Under the pieces are notes generated by a model. The model did no database searches. It was not told where the DNA came from and saw only the letters and a program-made list of their open reading frames with translations. From positions 2,108,001 through 2,172,000 of the forward strand of contig NZ_CP092362.2 of the NCBI RefSeq assembly GCF_022370635.2: a DNA stretch of 64,000 nt. The letters are read 5' to 3'. The position numbers were made by a program, and so were the translations under genes. Numbering within the stretch: position 1 is the first letter of the stretch; each line of letters starts with the position of its first letter. Shown piece after piece: positions 40,759 through 51,553 of this stretch. Source of the stretch: Mycolicibacterium crocinum (GTDB lineage: Bacteria > Actinomycetota > Actinomycetes > Mycobacteriales > Mycobacteriaceae).

Positions 40759-42790
40759 CGCTATCCGGGGGTTTGCCGGTGGATTGGCCGACAACTCGCA
40801 GTGCGGTCTCGGCCACCGCGGCCGCCGACAAGCCGAGGTGTTCGGCGACCTGCGGCCCGGGCCCGCTCTCACCGAAGCGGCTGATGCCCACCACGGCGTC
40901 ACCCGGCCCGGCCAGTGCACGCCAGCCGGTCGGGACGCCCCCTTCGATCCACACCGTGGGCGTCTCGGGGCGGTCGTTCGGGTCGCGCGCGGCCTCAAGC
41001 CACTCCCGGCACATCACCGATGTGACGGCGGTATCCACGCCGCGTTCGGCCAGTAGGTCGGCGGCCTGCAGCGCCAGGGCGACCTCGGAACCGGATGCGC
41101 CGAGCACGACGTCGGCCCGCTCCCGTGCGGTGCGAACGGTGCGGGCGCCGTGCACGCGGATGTCCTCGAGGCCGGCGGCGCCGAGCCCCGGCAGATCCTG
41201 GCGGGACAGGACCAGCGCGGTGGGTCCGTCCAGGTTGGCGGCGGCGAGTTCCCAGGCCAGCGCGCTCTCGGCGGCATCGGCCGGCCGTAGCACCGTGAGC
41301 CCGGGGATCAGCCGCAGCGACTCGAGCTGTTCGATGGGCTGATGGGTAGGCCCGTCCTCGCCGACGTGCACGGAGTCGTGGGTGAACAGATAGAGGACCG
41401 GCAACCGCATCAGCGCCGAGAGGCGAAGTGCGGGGCGCAGGTAGTCGGCGAACACCAAGAACGTGCTGCCGAACGGTCGCAGTCCGCCGTGTAGAGCGAT
41501 TCCGTTCATGACCGCGGCCATGGCGTGCTCGCGGATTCCGAAGTGAATGGTGCGTCCCGCGTAGTCCCCGGGGGCGATATCGCCCCCGGGGATCGCGGTG
41601 TTGGTCGACGCCGCAAGGTCGGCGGATCCGCCGATCAGTCCGGGGTACACCTCGGCGAGCGCGGTCAGCGCCGCTCCGGAGGCCTTGCGGGTGGCCATGG
41701 TCGACTCCGCGACCTCGCCACTCAGCTGAGTCAGGACGTCCACGGTCGCCGGTTCCGGCACCCGGTCGAGCGGGAAATGTTGTGCCAGTCCCGGATTCGC
41801 CTCTTCCCAGTCGGCGTGGACCTGCTCCCAGACGGCGCGGGCGGCGCCGCCCTGCGCGGCGGCGGCCAGCGCGGTATCGGAAACCGCTGTCGGAAAGTGG
41901 AATTCGGTGTCCGGCCAGTCCAATCGGGCCCGCATGGCGGCGAGTGTCTGCGGCCCCAGCGGACTGCCATGGGCCTTCGAGGTGCCCTCGACTCCGGGAG
42001 CGCCGTAGCCGATGGTGGTCTTCACCCGGATGAACGTCGGCCGGTCCTCGTTCTCCCGCGCCGCGGCGAACGCGCGATCGAGGGCAGGCACGTTATTGCC
42101 GTCCTCGACGCGCAGCACGTGCCATCCGTAGGCGGTGAAGCGGGCTTCGACGTCGTCGGCGCAACTGCGCTGCGCAGCCCCATCGATGGTGATGTCGTTG
42201 TCGTCGAAGATGACTGCCAGCTTGCCGAGACCGAGTCGCCCGGCCAGCGATGCCGCCTCGTGGCTGATGCCTTCCATCAGGCAGCCGTCACCGGCCAGCA
42301 CCCACACGCGGTGATCGACGACGGTGTGCTCGTCGGTGTTGCAGCGGTGGGCCAACATTCGTTCGGCCAGAGCCATTCCCACCGCGTTGGCCAGTCCCTG
42401 ACCCAGCGGGCCGGTGGTGGTCTCGACACCGGGGGTGTGGCCGTACTCGGGGTGTCCGGGAGTCTTGGATCCGAGCTGCCGGAACCGGCGCAGCTCGTCA
42501 GCGGGCAGGTCGTAACCGAACACGTGTAGCAGGGCGTACAGCAGCATCGAGCCATGGCCTGCCGAGAGCACGAACCGGTCCCGGTCCGGCCAGTTCGGAT
42601 TGGCCGGGTCGTGGCGCAGATGCCGCGACCACAACGTCCATCCAATGCCGGCCGCGCCGAGCGGCAAGCCGGGGTGACCGCTGTTGGCCGCCTGCACGCC
42701 GTCGGCGGCCAGGAACCGAATCGTGTTGAGCGCGAGTAGATCCAGCTCGCTGGTTCGAGCTTCGTCCTCGACACTTGGGGCCACGGTCAT
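40751..42790 (-). CDS. tkt: transketolase of the CBB operon
   Basis: A 679-residue transketolase. The N-terminus holds ANSGHPGLPLGAAG, the ThDP motif GDGCLMEGISHEAASLAGRLGLGKLAVIFDDN, and the central GIREHAMAAVMNGIALHGG with the cofactor-activating Glu. It rearranges C3 to C7 sugars to regenerate ribulose phosphate. Some mycobacteria use a related dihydroxyacetone synthase for formaldehyde; the operon context (rpe, prk) favours a CBB transketolase. ATGA overlap with rpe. A 28-bp perfect palindrome lies inside the gene. Confidence 0.94.
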   Translation of the reverse strand: MTVAPSVEDEARTSELDLLALNTIRFLAADGVQAANSGHPGLPLGAAGIGWTLWSRHLRHDPANPNWPDRDRFVLSAGHGSMLLYALLHVFGYDLPADELRRFRQLGSKTPGHPEYGHTPGVETTTGPLGQGLANAVGMALAERMLAHRCNTDEHTVVDHRVWVLAGDGCLMEGISHEAASLAGRLGLGKLAVIFDDNDITIDGAAQRSCADDVEARFTAYGWHVLRVEDGNNVPALDRAFAAARENEDRPTFIRVKTTIGYGAPGVEGTSKAHGSPLGPQTLAAMRARLDWPDTEFHFPTAVSDTALAAAAQGGAARAVWEQVHADWEEANPGLAQHFPLDRVPEPATVDVLTQLSGEVAESTMATRKASGAALTALAEVYPGLIGGSADLAASTNTAIPGGDIAPGDYAGRTIHFGIREHAMAAVMNGIALHGGLRPFGSTFLVFADYLRPALRLSALMRLPVLYLFTHDSVHVGEDGPTHQPIEQLESLRLIPGLTVLRPADAAESALAWELAAANLDGPTALVLSRQDLPGLGAAGLEDIRVHGARTVRTARERADVVLGASGSEVALALQAADLLAERGVDTAVTSVMCREWLEAARDPNDRPETPTVWIEGGVPTGWRALAGPGDAVVGISRFGESGPGPQVAEHLGLSAAAVAETALRVVGQSTGKPPDSDG
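41565..41592. repeat. perfect 28-bp palindrome inside tkt
   Basis: TCCCCGGGGGCGAT (41565-41578) is followed at once by its exact reverse complement (to 41592), with no spacer. It encodes PGGDIAPGD-type residues of transketolase. GC-rich codons raise the chance of such runs, but 14 paired positions are unusual. Confidence 0.9.
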
Positions 42791-43482
42791 CGCAGGACCA
42801 GCCGTTGCGTTGCGGCAGTGCGCATTTCATGTGCGCGGTCGCTCATGCTGCCTGGTCCGCTGAACAATGCGGAACCGGTACAGAACACGTCGGCGCCGGT
42901 AGCGGCGGCCGCGCCGATGGTCGCAGTGTTGATTCCGCCGTCGACCTCGAGCTCGATATCCAAGCCGCGCCGGTCGATCTCGGCGCGCGCCGCGGCGATC
43001 TTGGGTTCCATGTCGGCCAGATAGCGTTGGCCGCCGAAACCGGGGTTGACCGTCATCACCAGCAATAGATCGGTCACGTCGAGGACGTTGACGACGGCGT
43101 CCAGTGGTGTCGCCGGGTTGAGCGCTACTCCCGCCAGTGCTCCGAGATCCCTGATGTGCGACAGGGTTCGATGCAGATGGCGGCAGGCTTCTGCGTGCAC
43201 GATGACGATCTGGCATCCCGCGTCGACCCAGCGGTGCAACATCGGATCGGGGTCGTCGACCATGAGGTGTGCCTCGAAGCCGATCGGGGTGCGGCCGCGG
43301 TTGGCGGCGATCACGTCCGGCCCGAACGTCAGGTTGGGCACGAATGACCCGTCCATCACATCCCATTGGATGCGGTCGATACCGGCCTTGTCGATCTGCT
43401 CGACGTCACGGCCGAGCTCGGCGAAGTCCGCCGGCAGCACCGAGGCAACCAGCTTGGGTGCCGATATCGTCCTCACGCTCAT
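42787..43482 (-). CDS. rpe: ribulose-phosphate 3-epimerase
   Basis: A 231-residue TIM barrel converting xylulose 5-phosphate and ribulose 5-phosphate. Metal and substrate motifs: VASVLPADFAELGRDVEQI, RIQWDVMDGSFVPNLTFG, FEAHLMV, LLVMTVNPGFGGQ, VDGGIN. The ATG at 43482 has AAGGAGG at 43492-43498. First gene of the minus-strand CBB operon, divergent from the two-component system. Confidence 0.95.
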   Translation of the reverse strand: MSVRTISAPKLVASVLPADFAELGRDVEQIDKAGIDRIQWDVMDGSFVPNLTFGPDVIAANRGRTPIGFEAHLMVDDPDPMLHRWVDAGCQIVIVHAEACRHLHRTLSHIRDLGALAGVALNPATPLDAVVNVLDVTDLLLVMTVNPGFGGQRYLADMEPKIAAARAEIDRRGLDIELEVDGGINTATIGAAAATGADVFCTGSALFSGPGSMSDRAHEMRTAATQRLVLR

Positions 43483-43539
43483 CAGCGCGCACCTCCTTAT
43501 ATCTGGGGCGAATGCTAGGACCGGCGGGCCGGGGCTGAT

Positions 43540-43557
43540 GTCCCCCGAAGGGGGGAC
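43540..43557. promoter_or_regulatory. C5-N4-G5 palindrome between rpe and the two-component system
   Basis: GTCCCCC-GAAG-GGGGGAC is a perfect 7-bp inverted repeat in the middle of the 127-base divergent gap. It resembles the sites at 39760 and 61590 but its centre is one base shorter. It could control both the CBB operon and the two-component genes. Confidence 0.55.
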
Positions 43558-43597
43558 CGATCGAGTTAAGTTGCCGGGATTGAAAAGAGCTGTGCCT

Positions 43598-43603
43598 TAT
43601 CGT
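43598..43603 (+). promoter_or_regulatory. -10 box of a probable leaderless promoter (response regulator)
   Basis: TATCGT, 6 bases before the ATG at 43610 and about 40 bases downstream of the palindrome, a position suited to activation. Confidence 0.5.
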
Positions 43604-43609
43604 GGTCGC

Positions 43610-44281
43610 ATGACCGCGCCGACGACGAATGGACCCGTGCGAGTCGTTCTCGTCGACGATCACGAGATGGTCATCGAAGGTCTCAAGGCCATGCTCTCCC
43701 CGTTCAAGAATCGAGTGCGGGTGGTGGGGGAGGCCGTGGGTGTCGACATGGCGCTGAACGTGATCGCCAGCCTCAAGCCCGACATCGTGCTGTGCGACGT
43801 GCGGATGCAAGGTGCCAGCGGTCTTGATCTGTGCCGCGCGGTTCGCGAGCGCGACCCCGAGCGCAAAGTGATCCTGTTGTCGGTCTACGACGACGAGCAG
43901 TATCTGTTCCAGGCATTGCGGGTCGGCGCGTCGGGATATCTGCTGAAGGGCATCAGCAGTGACGAACTCGTGCGGCAACTCGAACTAGTGCAGGGCGGGG
44001 CGACGGCGATCGACCCCGGCCTGGCGGCCCGTGCCGTCGACACGGCAGCCCGGTTGCAACGCGACGAATTCTGGCCGGGTGCGCGCCACGGCCTGACCCA
44101 ACGCGAAAGCGAGATCCTGTCGTTCGTCGTGACCGGGCTGTCCAACCGCGGTATCGCCACCAAGTTGGTGATCGGTGACGAGACCGTGAAGAGCCACCTT
44201 CGGTCGATCTACCGCAAGCTCGGGGTCAGCGACCGCACCAGCGCCGTGGCCACCGCACTGCGGGAGGGCATCTTCCAGTGA
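43610..44281 (+). CDS. LuxR/NarL-type response regulator of the CBB locus
   Basis: 223 residues. The receiver domain has acidic Asp16-Asp17, phospho-acceptor Asp63 (VLCDVRM), Ser91 and Lys113 (YLLKG). The C-terminal LuxR helix-turn-helix is LTQRESEILSFVVTGLSNRGIATKLVIGDETVKSHL. It is translationally coupled to the histidine kinase (GTGA). Lying between the two CBB operons it is a natural candidate to regulate them. NarL-type proteins usually bind short inverted repeats such as the three C5-N-G5 sites in this window. Confidence 0.92.
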   Translation: MTAPTTNGPVRVVLVDDHEMVIEGLKAMLSPFKNRVRVVGEAVGVDMALNVIASLKPDIVLCDVRMQGASGLDLCRAVRERDPERKVILLSVYDDEQYLFQALRVGASGYLLKGISSDELVRQLELVQGGATAIDPGLAARAVDTAARLQRDEFWPGARHGLTQRESEILSFVVTGLSNRGIATKLVIGDETVKSHLRSIYRKLGVSDRTSAVATALREGIFQ

Positions 44282-45519
44282 TGCCGACCGGAGGTCTCGG
44301 CGCTCACGACGTCCACGGCCTGGTCGACGCCGACCGCGAGGTGGCGCTGCTGCTCGACATCATCGCCGCCACCTCCAGCGGACCCGGAGTGGAACCGATG
44401 GCCGCCGCGGTGGCCCGGATGATCACCGCCGCCACCGCGTCCGACGTGTGCTTCGTTCACGTCCTCGACGACACCGACCGCTCGCTGACTCTGGCCGGTG
44501 CCACTCCGCCGTTCGACGAGCAGGTCGGCCGGGTGCGGCTGCCGCTGGGGTCGGGGGTCTCGGGTTGGGTGGCCAGCCATCGCGAGCCGGTGGTGATGAT
44601 CAGCAACAAGGAGGACGATCCGCGCTACGTGCCGATCGTGTCGCTACGGGGGTCGGATTTCACCTCGATGGCGTCGGTGCCGATGGAGACCGAGCCCGGC
44701 GGTCTGGTCGGAGTTCTCAACGTACACACCATTTCTCGGCGCGACTTCACCCCGCGTGACATTCAGCTGCTGCTGGTGATCGGTCGGCTGATCGCCGGGG
44801 CGCTGCACCAGGCACGGCTGCACCGGCAGCTCAGCGCCCGCGAGCGGGCCCACGAGAACTTCGCCGAGCAGGTGATCGCCGCTCAGGAAAGCGAGCGCCG
44901 CCGGCTGGCCGCCGACATCCACGACGGCATCTCACAACGCCTGGTCAGCCTCACCTACCGGCTGGACGCCGCAGCGCGGGCCGTGGACGACGCCGAGACG
45001 GCCGAGGCCGTCGAACAGATCGAGAAGGCGCGTGATCTGGCCGACCTCACACTCGCCGAGGCCCGCTCGGCCATCGGCGGTCTGCGCCCTCCGGTGCTCG
45101 ACGACCTCGGCCTGGCCGGCGGGCTGGCCAGCCTGGCCGCCTCGATCATGGAAGTGGACTTGGAACTCGAGCTCGCCGACGAGCGGCTGCCCGAGCACAT
45201 CGAGGTCGCGCTGTACCGCATCGCTCAGGAGAGCCTGCAGAACGTCGTCAAGCACTCTCGCGCGCTGACGGCGACGGTGTCGTTCACCGTCGCCGACGGT
45301 GTTGCCTGGCTCGAGGTGTCCGACAACGGGATTGGCTTCGACCCGGGCGAGGAACGGGTGCCGGGCACCAATAATGTCGGCGGTTACGGCATGTTGTCGA
45401 TGGCCGAGCGGGCCGAGCTCGTCGGCGGTAGGCTCGCGGTCCGGGCGCGACCCGGCTCGGGAACCACTGTGACGGTGACGATTCCGCTCGACGTCAGCGA
45501 TACGGCTCAGACCGACTGA
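44278..45519 (+). CDS. soluble GAF-domain sensor histidine kinase
   Basis: 413 residues, no membrane helix. A GAF domain (about 20-175) is followed by a coiled segment and HisKA_3 dimerisation helix with phospho-His215 (AADIHDGISQRLVSLTYRLD), EARSAIGGLRPPVLDDLGLAGGL, and an HATPase domain with N box (LYRIAQESLQNVVKHSRA) and G boxes (VSDNGIGFDPG, GYGMLSMAERAELVGG). The GAF domain probably senses a cytoplasmic ligand or redox state; I cannot assign heme or other cofactor ligands. The end overlaps the convergent fba gene by 13 bases. Confidence 0.92.
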   Translation: MMPTGGLGAHDVHGLVDADREVALLLDIIAATSSGPGVEPMAAAVARMITAATASDVCFVHVLDDTDRSLTLAGATPPFDEQVGRVRLPLGSGVSGWVASHREPVVMISNKEDDPRYVPIVSLRGSDFTSMASVPMETEPGGLVGVLNVHTISRRDFTPRDIQLLLVIGRLIAGALHQARLHRQLSARERAHENFAEQVIAAQESERRRLAADIHDGISQRLVSLTYRLDAAARAVDDAETAEAVEQIEKARDLADLTLAEARSAIGGLRPPVLDDLGLAGGLASLAASIMEVDLELELADERLPEHIEVALYRIAQESLQNVVKHSRALTATVSFTVADGVAWLEVSDNGIGFDPGEERVPGTNNVGGYGMLSMAERAELVGGRLAVRARPGSGTTVTVTIPLDVSDTAQTD

Positions 45520-46505
45520 AGCTCGCCGCGCATCCGCACCGCCGCCGCGTTGGCCGCGACGTGCGCCGACAGCGCCGCCTGACCGTCGCCGATTCGTTCC
45601 TCGTCGCCGCGCCAGGCCGCGAGCGCCGGTGACACCAGTGCCCGCCCGAACGAGAAGGTCAGCGGCCACGGAGTGTCGTAGCTCTGCATCGCGGCCAGGT
45701 TCGCGGTGGCCCGCTGCGGGGGCTGACCGCCGGAGAGGAATGCCACCCCCGCGAGGTCGCCGGGCCAGCTGCGCAGCACGTCGACCGTGGCGGCGGCCAC
45801 CTCGTCGGGGCTGGCCGGGTGCGGATGTTCTGAGCCCTCGGTGACCATATTCGGCTTCAGCACGATCCCGGCCAGGTCGACATTGAGTAGCGCCAGCTGC
45901 TCGCGCACGCTCTGGTGGACGGCGGCGGTGACCTCGGCACAGCGCCCGATGCCGTGGGCGCCGGCCATCAGCACCTCGGGTTCGACGATCGGGACCAGGC
46001 CCGCCTCCTGGCAGGCCGCCGCGTACCGCGCCAGCGCATTGGCGTTGGTCACGATCGAACCGCGGCTGGGTGTGTTGCCGGTGATGATGAACACCGCACG
46101 CCACTTCGCAAACGCCGCACCGGTTTTCGCGTATTCGGCCAGACGCTCGGCCAAGCCGTCGAGACCCTCGGTCACGGTCTCACCGGGAAGACCGGGGCAG
46201 GGTTTGGCACCGGTGTCGACCTTGATGCCGGGCAGGATCCCCCGGACGCGGCACGCGTCGGGAAAGGGGGTGCCGTCGGCCAACGTCTGGTTCAGCGTCT
46301 CATCGCAGAAGATGATGCCCGAGACGCCGTACGCCAAATCCGGTGCTGTCGAGAGCAATTCACGGTAGTCGCGACGACTGAGCGCGGTGGGTTCGACGCC
46401 GGCGTTCTTCAGCCGGGATGACATCGTGCCGATGCTCTCGTCGGCGGCCAGAATGCCCTTGCCGAATGTGGTCATCTGCTGGGCGATCTGTCGAATCGTG
46501 GTCAT
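45507..46505 (-). CDS. fba: class I fructose-bisphosphate aldolase
   Basis: A 332-residue Schiff-base aldolase of the eukaryote-like class I type: GKGILAADESIGTMSSRLKNAG, WRAVFIITGNTPSRGSI, VPIVEPEVLM, the catalytic Lys in GIVLKPNMVTEG (near residue 225), and AFLSGGQ. It condenses DHAP with GAP or erythrose 4-phosphate in the CBB cycle. ATG 46505 has GGGAGG at 46512-46517. Mycobacteria normally rely on a class II enzyme elsewhere, so this is a pathway-dedicated copy. It is divergent from cbbL. Confidence 0.94.
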   Translation of the reverse strand: MTTIRQIAQQMTTFGKGILAADESIGTMSSRLKNAGVEPTALSRRDYRELLSTAPDLAYGVSGIIFCDETLNQTLADGTPFPDACRVRGILPGIKVDTGAKPCPGLPGETVTEGLDGLAERLAEYAKTGAAFAKWRAVFIITGNTPSRGSIVTNANALARYAAACQEAGLVPIVEPEVLMAGAHGIGRCAEVTAAVHQSVREQLALLNVDLAGIVLKPNMVTEGSEHPHPASPDEVAAATVDVLRSWPGDLAGVAFLSGGQPPQRATANLAAMQSYDTPWPLTFSFGRALVSPALAAWRGDEERIGDGQAALSAHVAANAAAVRMRGELQSV

Positions 46506-48178
<1,673 letters not shown>

Positions 48179-48188
48179 GGAGATGAGC

Positions 48189-48614
48189 ATGCGAATCACC
48201 CAGGGCACCTTCTCCTATCTGCCCGATTTCACCGACGAGGAGATCACCGCGCAGATCGATTACGCGCTCAGTCACGGCTGGCCGCTGTCGGTGGAGTTCA
48301 CCGACGATCCGCACCCGCGCAACATCTATTGGGAGATGTGGGGCCTGCCGATGTTCGATCTGATGGACGCCGCGGGGGTGCTGATGGAGGTCAACGCCTG
48401 CCGCGCCGCCTACCCGGACCACTACATCCGGCTCAACGCCTATGACGCCAGCCTCGGCAGGCAGACCACGGCACTGTCCTTCATCGTGAACCGCCCACCG
48501 GATGAGCCCGGCTTCCGGCTGGACCGGGCCGAGCGGGCCAACCGCACGATCGGCTACACCACGCACGCCTACGCCACCGATCGCCCGGCCGGCCGGCGAT
48601 ACCCCGGCGAGTGA
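48189..48614 (+). CDS. cbbS: RuBisCO small subunit, red type
   Basis: A 141-residue small subunit. [27 protein letters not shown] is the usual N-terminus and the C-terminal extension [18 protein letters not shown] is the beta-hairpin that in red-type enzymes enters the central channel of the L8S8 complex. ATG 48189 is chosen because AGGAG (48178-48182) lies six bases upstream; ATG 48183 is too close to it. The gene begins 10 bases after cbbL. Confidence 0.95.
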   Translation: MRITQGTFSYLPDFTDEEITAQIDYALSHGWPLSVEFTDDPHPRNIYWEMWGLPMFDLMDAAGVLMEVNACRAAYPDHYIRLNAYDASLGRQTTALSFIVNRPPDEPGFRLDRAERANRTIGYTTHAYATDRPAGRRYPGE

Positions 48615-48621
48615 GGCGACG

Positions 48622-49581
48622 GTGACCGCGGCCGCCAATCCCCGGGTGCCGTTCGGATTTCGGTCCGACGACGCGGAGCCCGAGGTGCTGTCGGCCGATG
48701 CAGTCGTGGATCTCGCTGCTGCCCGGCATGATTCGGGTATCGACGATGTTCTTGGCCGGCTCGACGCCGAGCTGGTGGGCCTCGAGCCGGTCAAGACGCG
48801 CATCGCCGAGATCGCCGCACTGCTGTTGGTGGACCGGATGCGGGTGCGGTTCGGTATCGAAGCCGTACAACCCACACTGCACATGTGCTTCACCGGTAAC
48901 CCGGGCACCGGCAAGACCACGGTGGCGCTGCGGATGGCCGACCTGTTGCACCGGCTGGGCTATCTGCGGCGCGGTCATCTGGTCAGCGTCACCCGCGATG
49001 ACCTGGTGGGGGAGTACGTCGGGCACACCGCACCCAAGACCAAGGAGGTCATCAAGCGGGCGATGGGCGGCGTGCTGTTCATCGACGAGGCCTACTACCT
49101 CTACAAGGTCGAGAACGAACGTGACTACGGCTCCGAGGCGATCGAGATCCTGCTGCAGGTGATGGAGAACAACCGCGACGATCTCGTGGTGATCCTGGCC
49201 GGCTACGCCGACAAGATGGACCAGTTCTTCTCAGCGAATCCCGGCATGCAAAGCCGTATCGCCCACCACATTTCGTTCCCGGACTACACCGTCGACGAAC
49301 TCGGTCAGATCGCCGCATTGATGAGCGAAGCCATGGGGTATCGGTTCTCCGAGGAGGCCGCGTCGGTGTTCGGCGACTACCTGCGCCTGCGGGTGGATCA
49401 GCCCTGGTTCGCCAACGCCCGCAGCGTCCGCAATGCGCTGGAGCGGGCGCGGCTTCGACACGCGCGGCGGCTGTTGGCGCAGCCCGGCACCGTCGGCCTG
49501 GCAGAGTTGTCGACGATCGAGCCCGCGGATCTGTTGAGCAGCCGCGTGTTCGACGGTGGCGAAGGGCAGGTACCGCGATGA
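48622..49581 (+). CDS. cbbX: red-type RuBisCO activase CbbX
   Basis: A 319-residue AAA+ protein that remodels inhibited red-type RuBisCO by pulling on the CbbL C-terminus. Walker [10 protein letters not shown], pore-loop region [17 protein letters not shown], Walker [13 protein letters not shown], sensor 1 [14 protein letters not shown] and NPGMQSRI arginine finger. One copy only; some red algae and proteobacteria use one or two. GTG start 48622, seven bases after cbbS; the stop overlaps the cbbR ATG. Confidence 0.96.
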   Translation: MTAAANPRVPFGFRSDDAEPEVLSADAVVDLAAARHDSGIDDVLGRLDAELVGLEPVKTRIAEIAALLLVDRMRVRFGIEAVQPTLHMCFTGNPGTGKTTVALRMADLLHRLGYLRRGHLVSVTRDDLVGEYVGHTAPKTKEVIKRAMGGVLFIDEAYYLYKVENERDYGSEAIEILLQVMENNRDDLVVILAGYADKMDQFFSANPGMQSRIAHHISFPDYTVDELGQIAALMSEAMGYRFSEEAASVFGDYLRLRVDQPWFANARSVRNALERARLRHARRLLAQPGTVGLAELSTIEPADLLSSRVFDGGEGQVPR

Positions 49582-50483
49582 CGACGAAGGCCAGGCTGCG
49601 CGCACTTGTCGAGCTTGCCGACACCGGATCGGTGCGGGGTGCCGCTGAGCGTTTGGTGGTGACCGAATCCTCGATCTCGTCGGCTGTGCGGGCGCTGTCG
49701 GCTGAGATCGGTATCGCGCTGATCGACCGAGACGGCAGGGGCGTCAAGCTGACGGCGGCCGGTCAGTGCTACGTCGAATACGCCCGCCGAATACTCGGCC
49801 TGCACGATGAGGCCATTCTGGCTGCCCGCGGGGAGGCCGACCCCGAGAACGGCTCGGTCCGCCTGGCCGCCGTCACGACAGCCGGTGAGCTGTTGATCCC
49901 GGCAGCACTGGCGTCGTTTCGGGCCAGGTACCCGGGGGTGGTGCTGCACCTTGAGGTGGCCTCACGCAACGCGGTATGGCCCATGCTCGCCCGCCACGAG
50001 GTCGATCTGGTGGTGGCCGGCCGTCCGCCTGATGATCTCCGCAAGAAGACCAGAGTGCGTGCGGTCAGCCCGAATACCCTGATTGTCGTCGGGCAACCTT
50101 CTGCGGCAACGAATTTCGAGCCCTCATCGGCGACGTGGCTGCTGCGCGAGCCGGGCTCTGGCACCCGGTCGGCCACGATGGCGTTGCTTGACGATCTCGA
50201 CGTGAGTCCGCCGCTGCTGGTACTCGGTTCGCATGGTGCGGTGGTCGCCGCCGCCGGGGCGGGTCTGGGCGTCACGCTGGTGTCCCAGCAGGCGGTTGCG
50301 GCCCAGCTGGACAGCGGGGCCCTCGTGCAGATCCCGGTTGCCGGCACGCCGTTGAACCGGCCGTGGCATCTGGTCAGTCAGCTCACCCCGACCATGTCGA
50401 CCCAGCTGTTGGTCAAACATCTGGTCGCGGAGCGCGGGTTGGGCTGGCGCCCGATCAGCGCGGTCCGCAGCGCCGCTTCCTAG
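49578..50483 (+). CDS. cbbR: LysR-family regulator CbbR
   Basis: A 301-residue LysR protein: winged HTH ([39 protein letters not shown]) and periplasmic-binding-like effector domain (90-290). CbbR activates CBB genes in response to metabolites such as RuBP or NADPH. It is the last gene of cbbLSXR, coupled to cbbX by ATGA, rather than divergent from cbbL as in most proteobacteria, so it would be induced along with the genes it controls. Confidence 0.88.
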   Translation: MTTKARLRALVELADTGSVRGAAERLVVTESSISSAVRALSAEIGIALIDRDGRGVKLTAAGQCYVEYARRILGLHDEAILAARGEADPENGSVRLAAVTTAGELLIPAALASFRARYPGVVLHLEVASRNAVWPMLARHEVDLVVAGRPPDDLRKKTRVRAVSPNTLIVVGQPSAATNFEPSSATWLLREPGSGTRSATMALLDDLDVSPPLLVLGSHGAVVAAAGAGLGVTLVSQQAVAAQLDSGALVQIPVAGTPLNRPWHLVSQLTPTMSTQLLVKHLVAERGLGWRPISAVRSAAS

Positions 50484-50491
50484 CCAATAGG

Positions 50492-51553
50492 TCAGCGCCG
50501 CAGGGTTTCTGACGGCGCCTCGCCCCAACGCTTGCGGTACTCGACGGCGAAGCTGCCCAGGTGGTGGAACCCCCAGCGTTCGGCCACCTGGGTGACGGTC
50601 ACGCCGTCGGAGGGCAGCGCGTCGGCCAACTCCTCGTGCACGCGTTCCAGGCGGCGCTCCCGAACGAAACTCATCGGGCTCATTCCCAGTTCCTCGCGGA
50701 AACCCTGCTGGATGGATCGCACGCTCATGTGCACGGCTCTGGCGATGGCGTCCATCGTGATCCGCTCGGCCAGGTGGTCGTCGACGTAGTTCATCGCGTT
50801 CTGCACCACGGCCCGACGCTGGTCGGACGGCGGTGGCGCGAGGAACTCCTCGTGATAATTCGACGGCTGCAACTGCAGCAGGCTGCTCATGACGAGTTCT
50901 TCCACGGCGCCGATACCCTGGCCTCGCTGGATCAGGGAACCCTCGTGGAACACCTCGGTGTGAATGAGCTGGACGGCGGTGTGCCACCGCATGGCGGCTT
51001 CGGTGGCCATGTCAAACTCGGGCTCGAACACCAGCGGGCGCTTGAGGCTTCGGCCCAGCAGGCGGGTGAGATGCGCCGCCATCGCCCGTTCCTCCACCCT
51101 GATGATCAGCTGCGGGGAGTCGTGGTCGAAAGCCATCCTCAGCGACACCCCGGGGCTGGTCACTGCCGACCGGATTGTATTGGCCTCGAACGTCTTTCCG
51201 CGATGCTCGACGATCGCCCGCCCGTTCATCGGCATGTGCACGCCGTAGTAGGGGCCGAGCATCGGGATGTCGATCGCTGCCGCCACATGCACGTCCAGGT
51301 AAAGCATGCTGACGTTGCGCAACCGCACGCCGTGCATCGTGGCAGCAAATCCGCTGACCTGGTTGGGCGCGACCGTGAGGCTCAGCGGCCCGAGGGTCTT
51401 GGCGATCAGCCGGGATGCCTCCGGGACGTCCTCGGTGTAGAAGATCTCATTGTGGGCCAGCGCCGGCGGCACACCCCGGGAGCGGACTTTGCGGCGCACC
51501 GGATTGCTGGTGCGACGGACGTCGATGTAGCCGAGGCGGGTCAGGCGCGACAT
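50492..51553 (-). CDS. AraC-family regulator divergent from the hydrogenase operon
   Basis: 353 residues. The N-terminal region (about 35-210; GPYYGVHMPMNGRAIVEHRGKTFEA) resembles the AraC-binding-like domain of AraC/OxyR-type activators, and the C-terminal AraC HTH pair is complete (ITMDAIARAVHMSVRSIQQGFREELGMSPMSFVRERRLERVHEEL, then VTQVAERWGFHHLGSFAVEYRKRWGEAPSETLR). It ends convergently, 8 bases from cbbR, and starts 227 bases from hucM. Regulation of the Huc operon is an inference from position. Confidence 0.88.
   Translation of the reverse strand: MSRLTRLGYIDVRRTSNPVRRKVRSRGVPPALAHNEIFYTEDVPEASRLIAKTLGPLSLTVAPNQVSGFAATMHGVRLRNVSMLYLDVHVAAAIDIPMLGPYYGVHMPMNGRAIVEHRGKTFEANTIRSAVTSPGVSLRMAFDHDSPQLIIRVEERAMAAHLTRLLGRSLKRPLVFEPEFDMATEAAMRWHTAVQLIHTEVFHEGSLIQRGQGIGAVEELVMSSLLQLQPSNYHEEFLAPPPSDQRRAVVQNAMNYVDDHLAERITMDAIARAVHMSVRSIQQGFREELGMSPMSFVRERRLERVHEELADALPSDGVTVTQVAERWGFHHLGSFAVEYRKRWGEAPSETLRR

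Noticed and set aside
40751..42790. Dihydroxyacetone synthase instead of transketolase
   Set aside because: Possible in mycobacteria and dhaKLM lies near, but the operon with rpe and prk and the ordinary transketolase length favour the CBB enzyme; kept only as an alternative.
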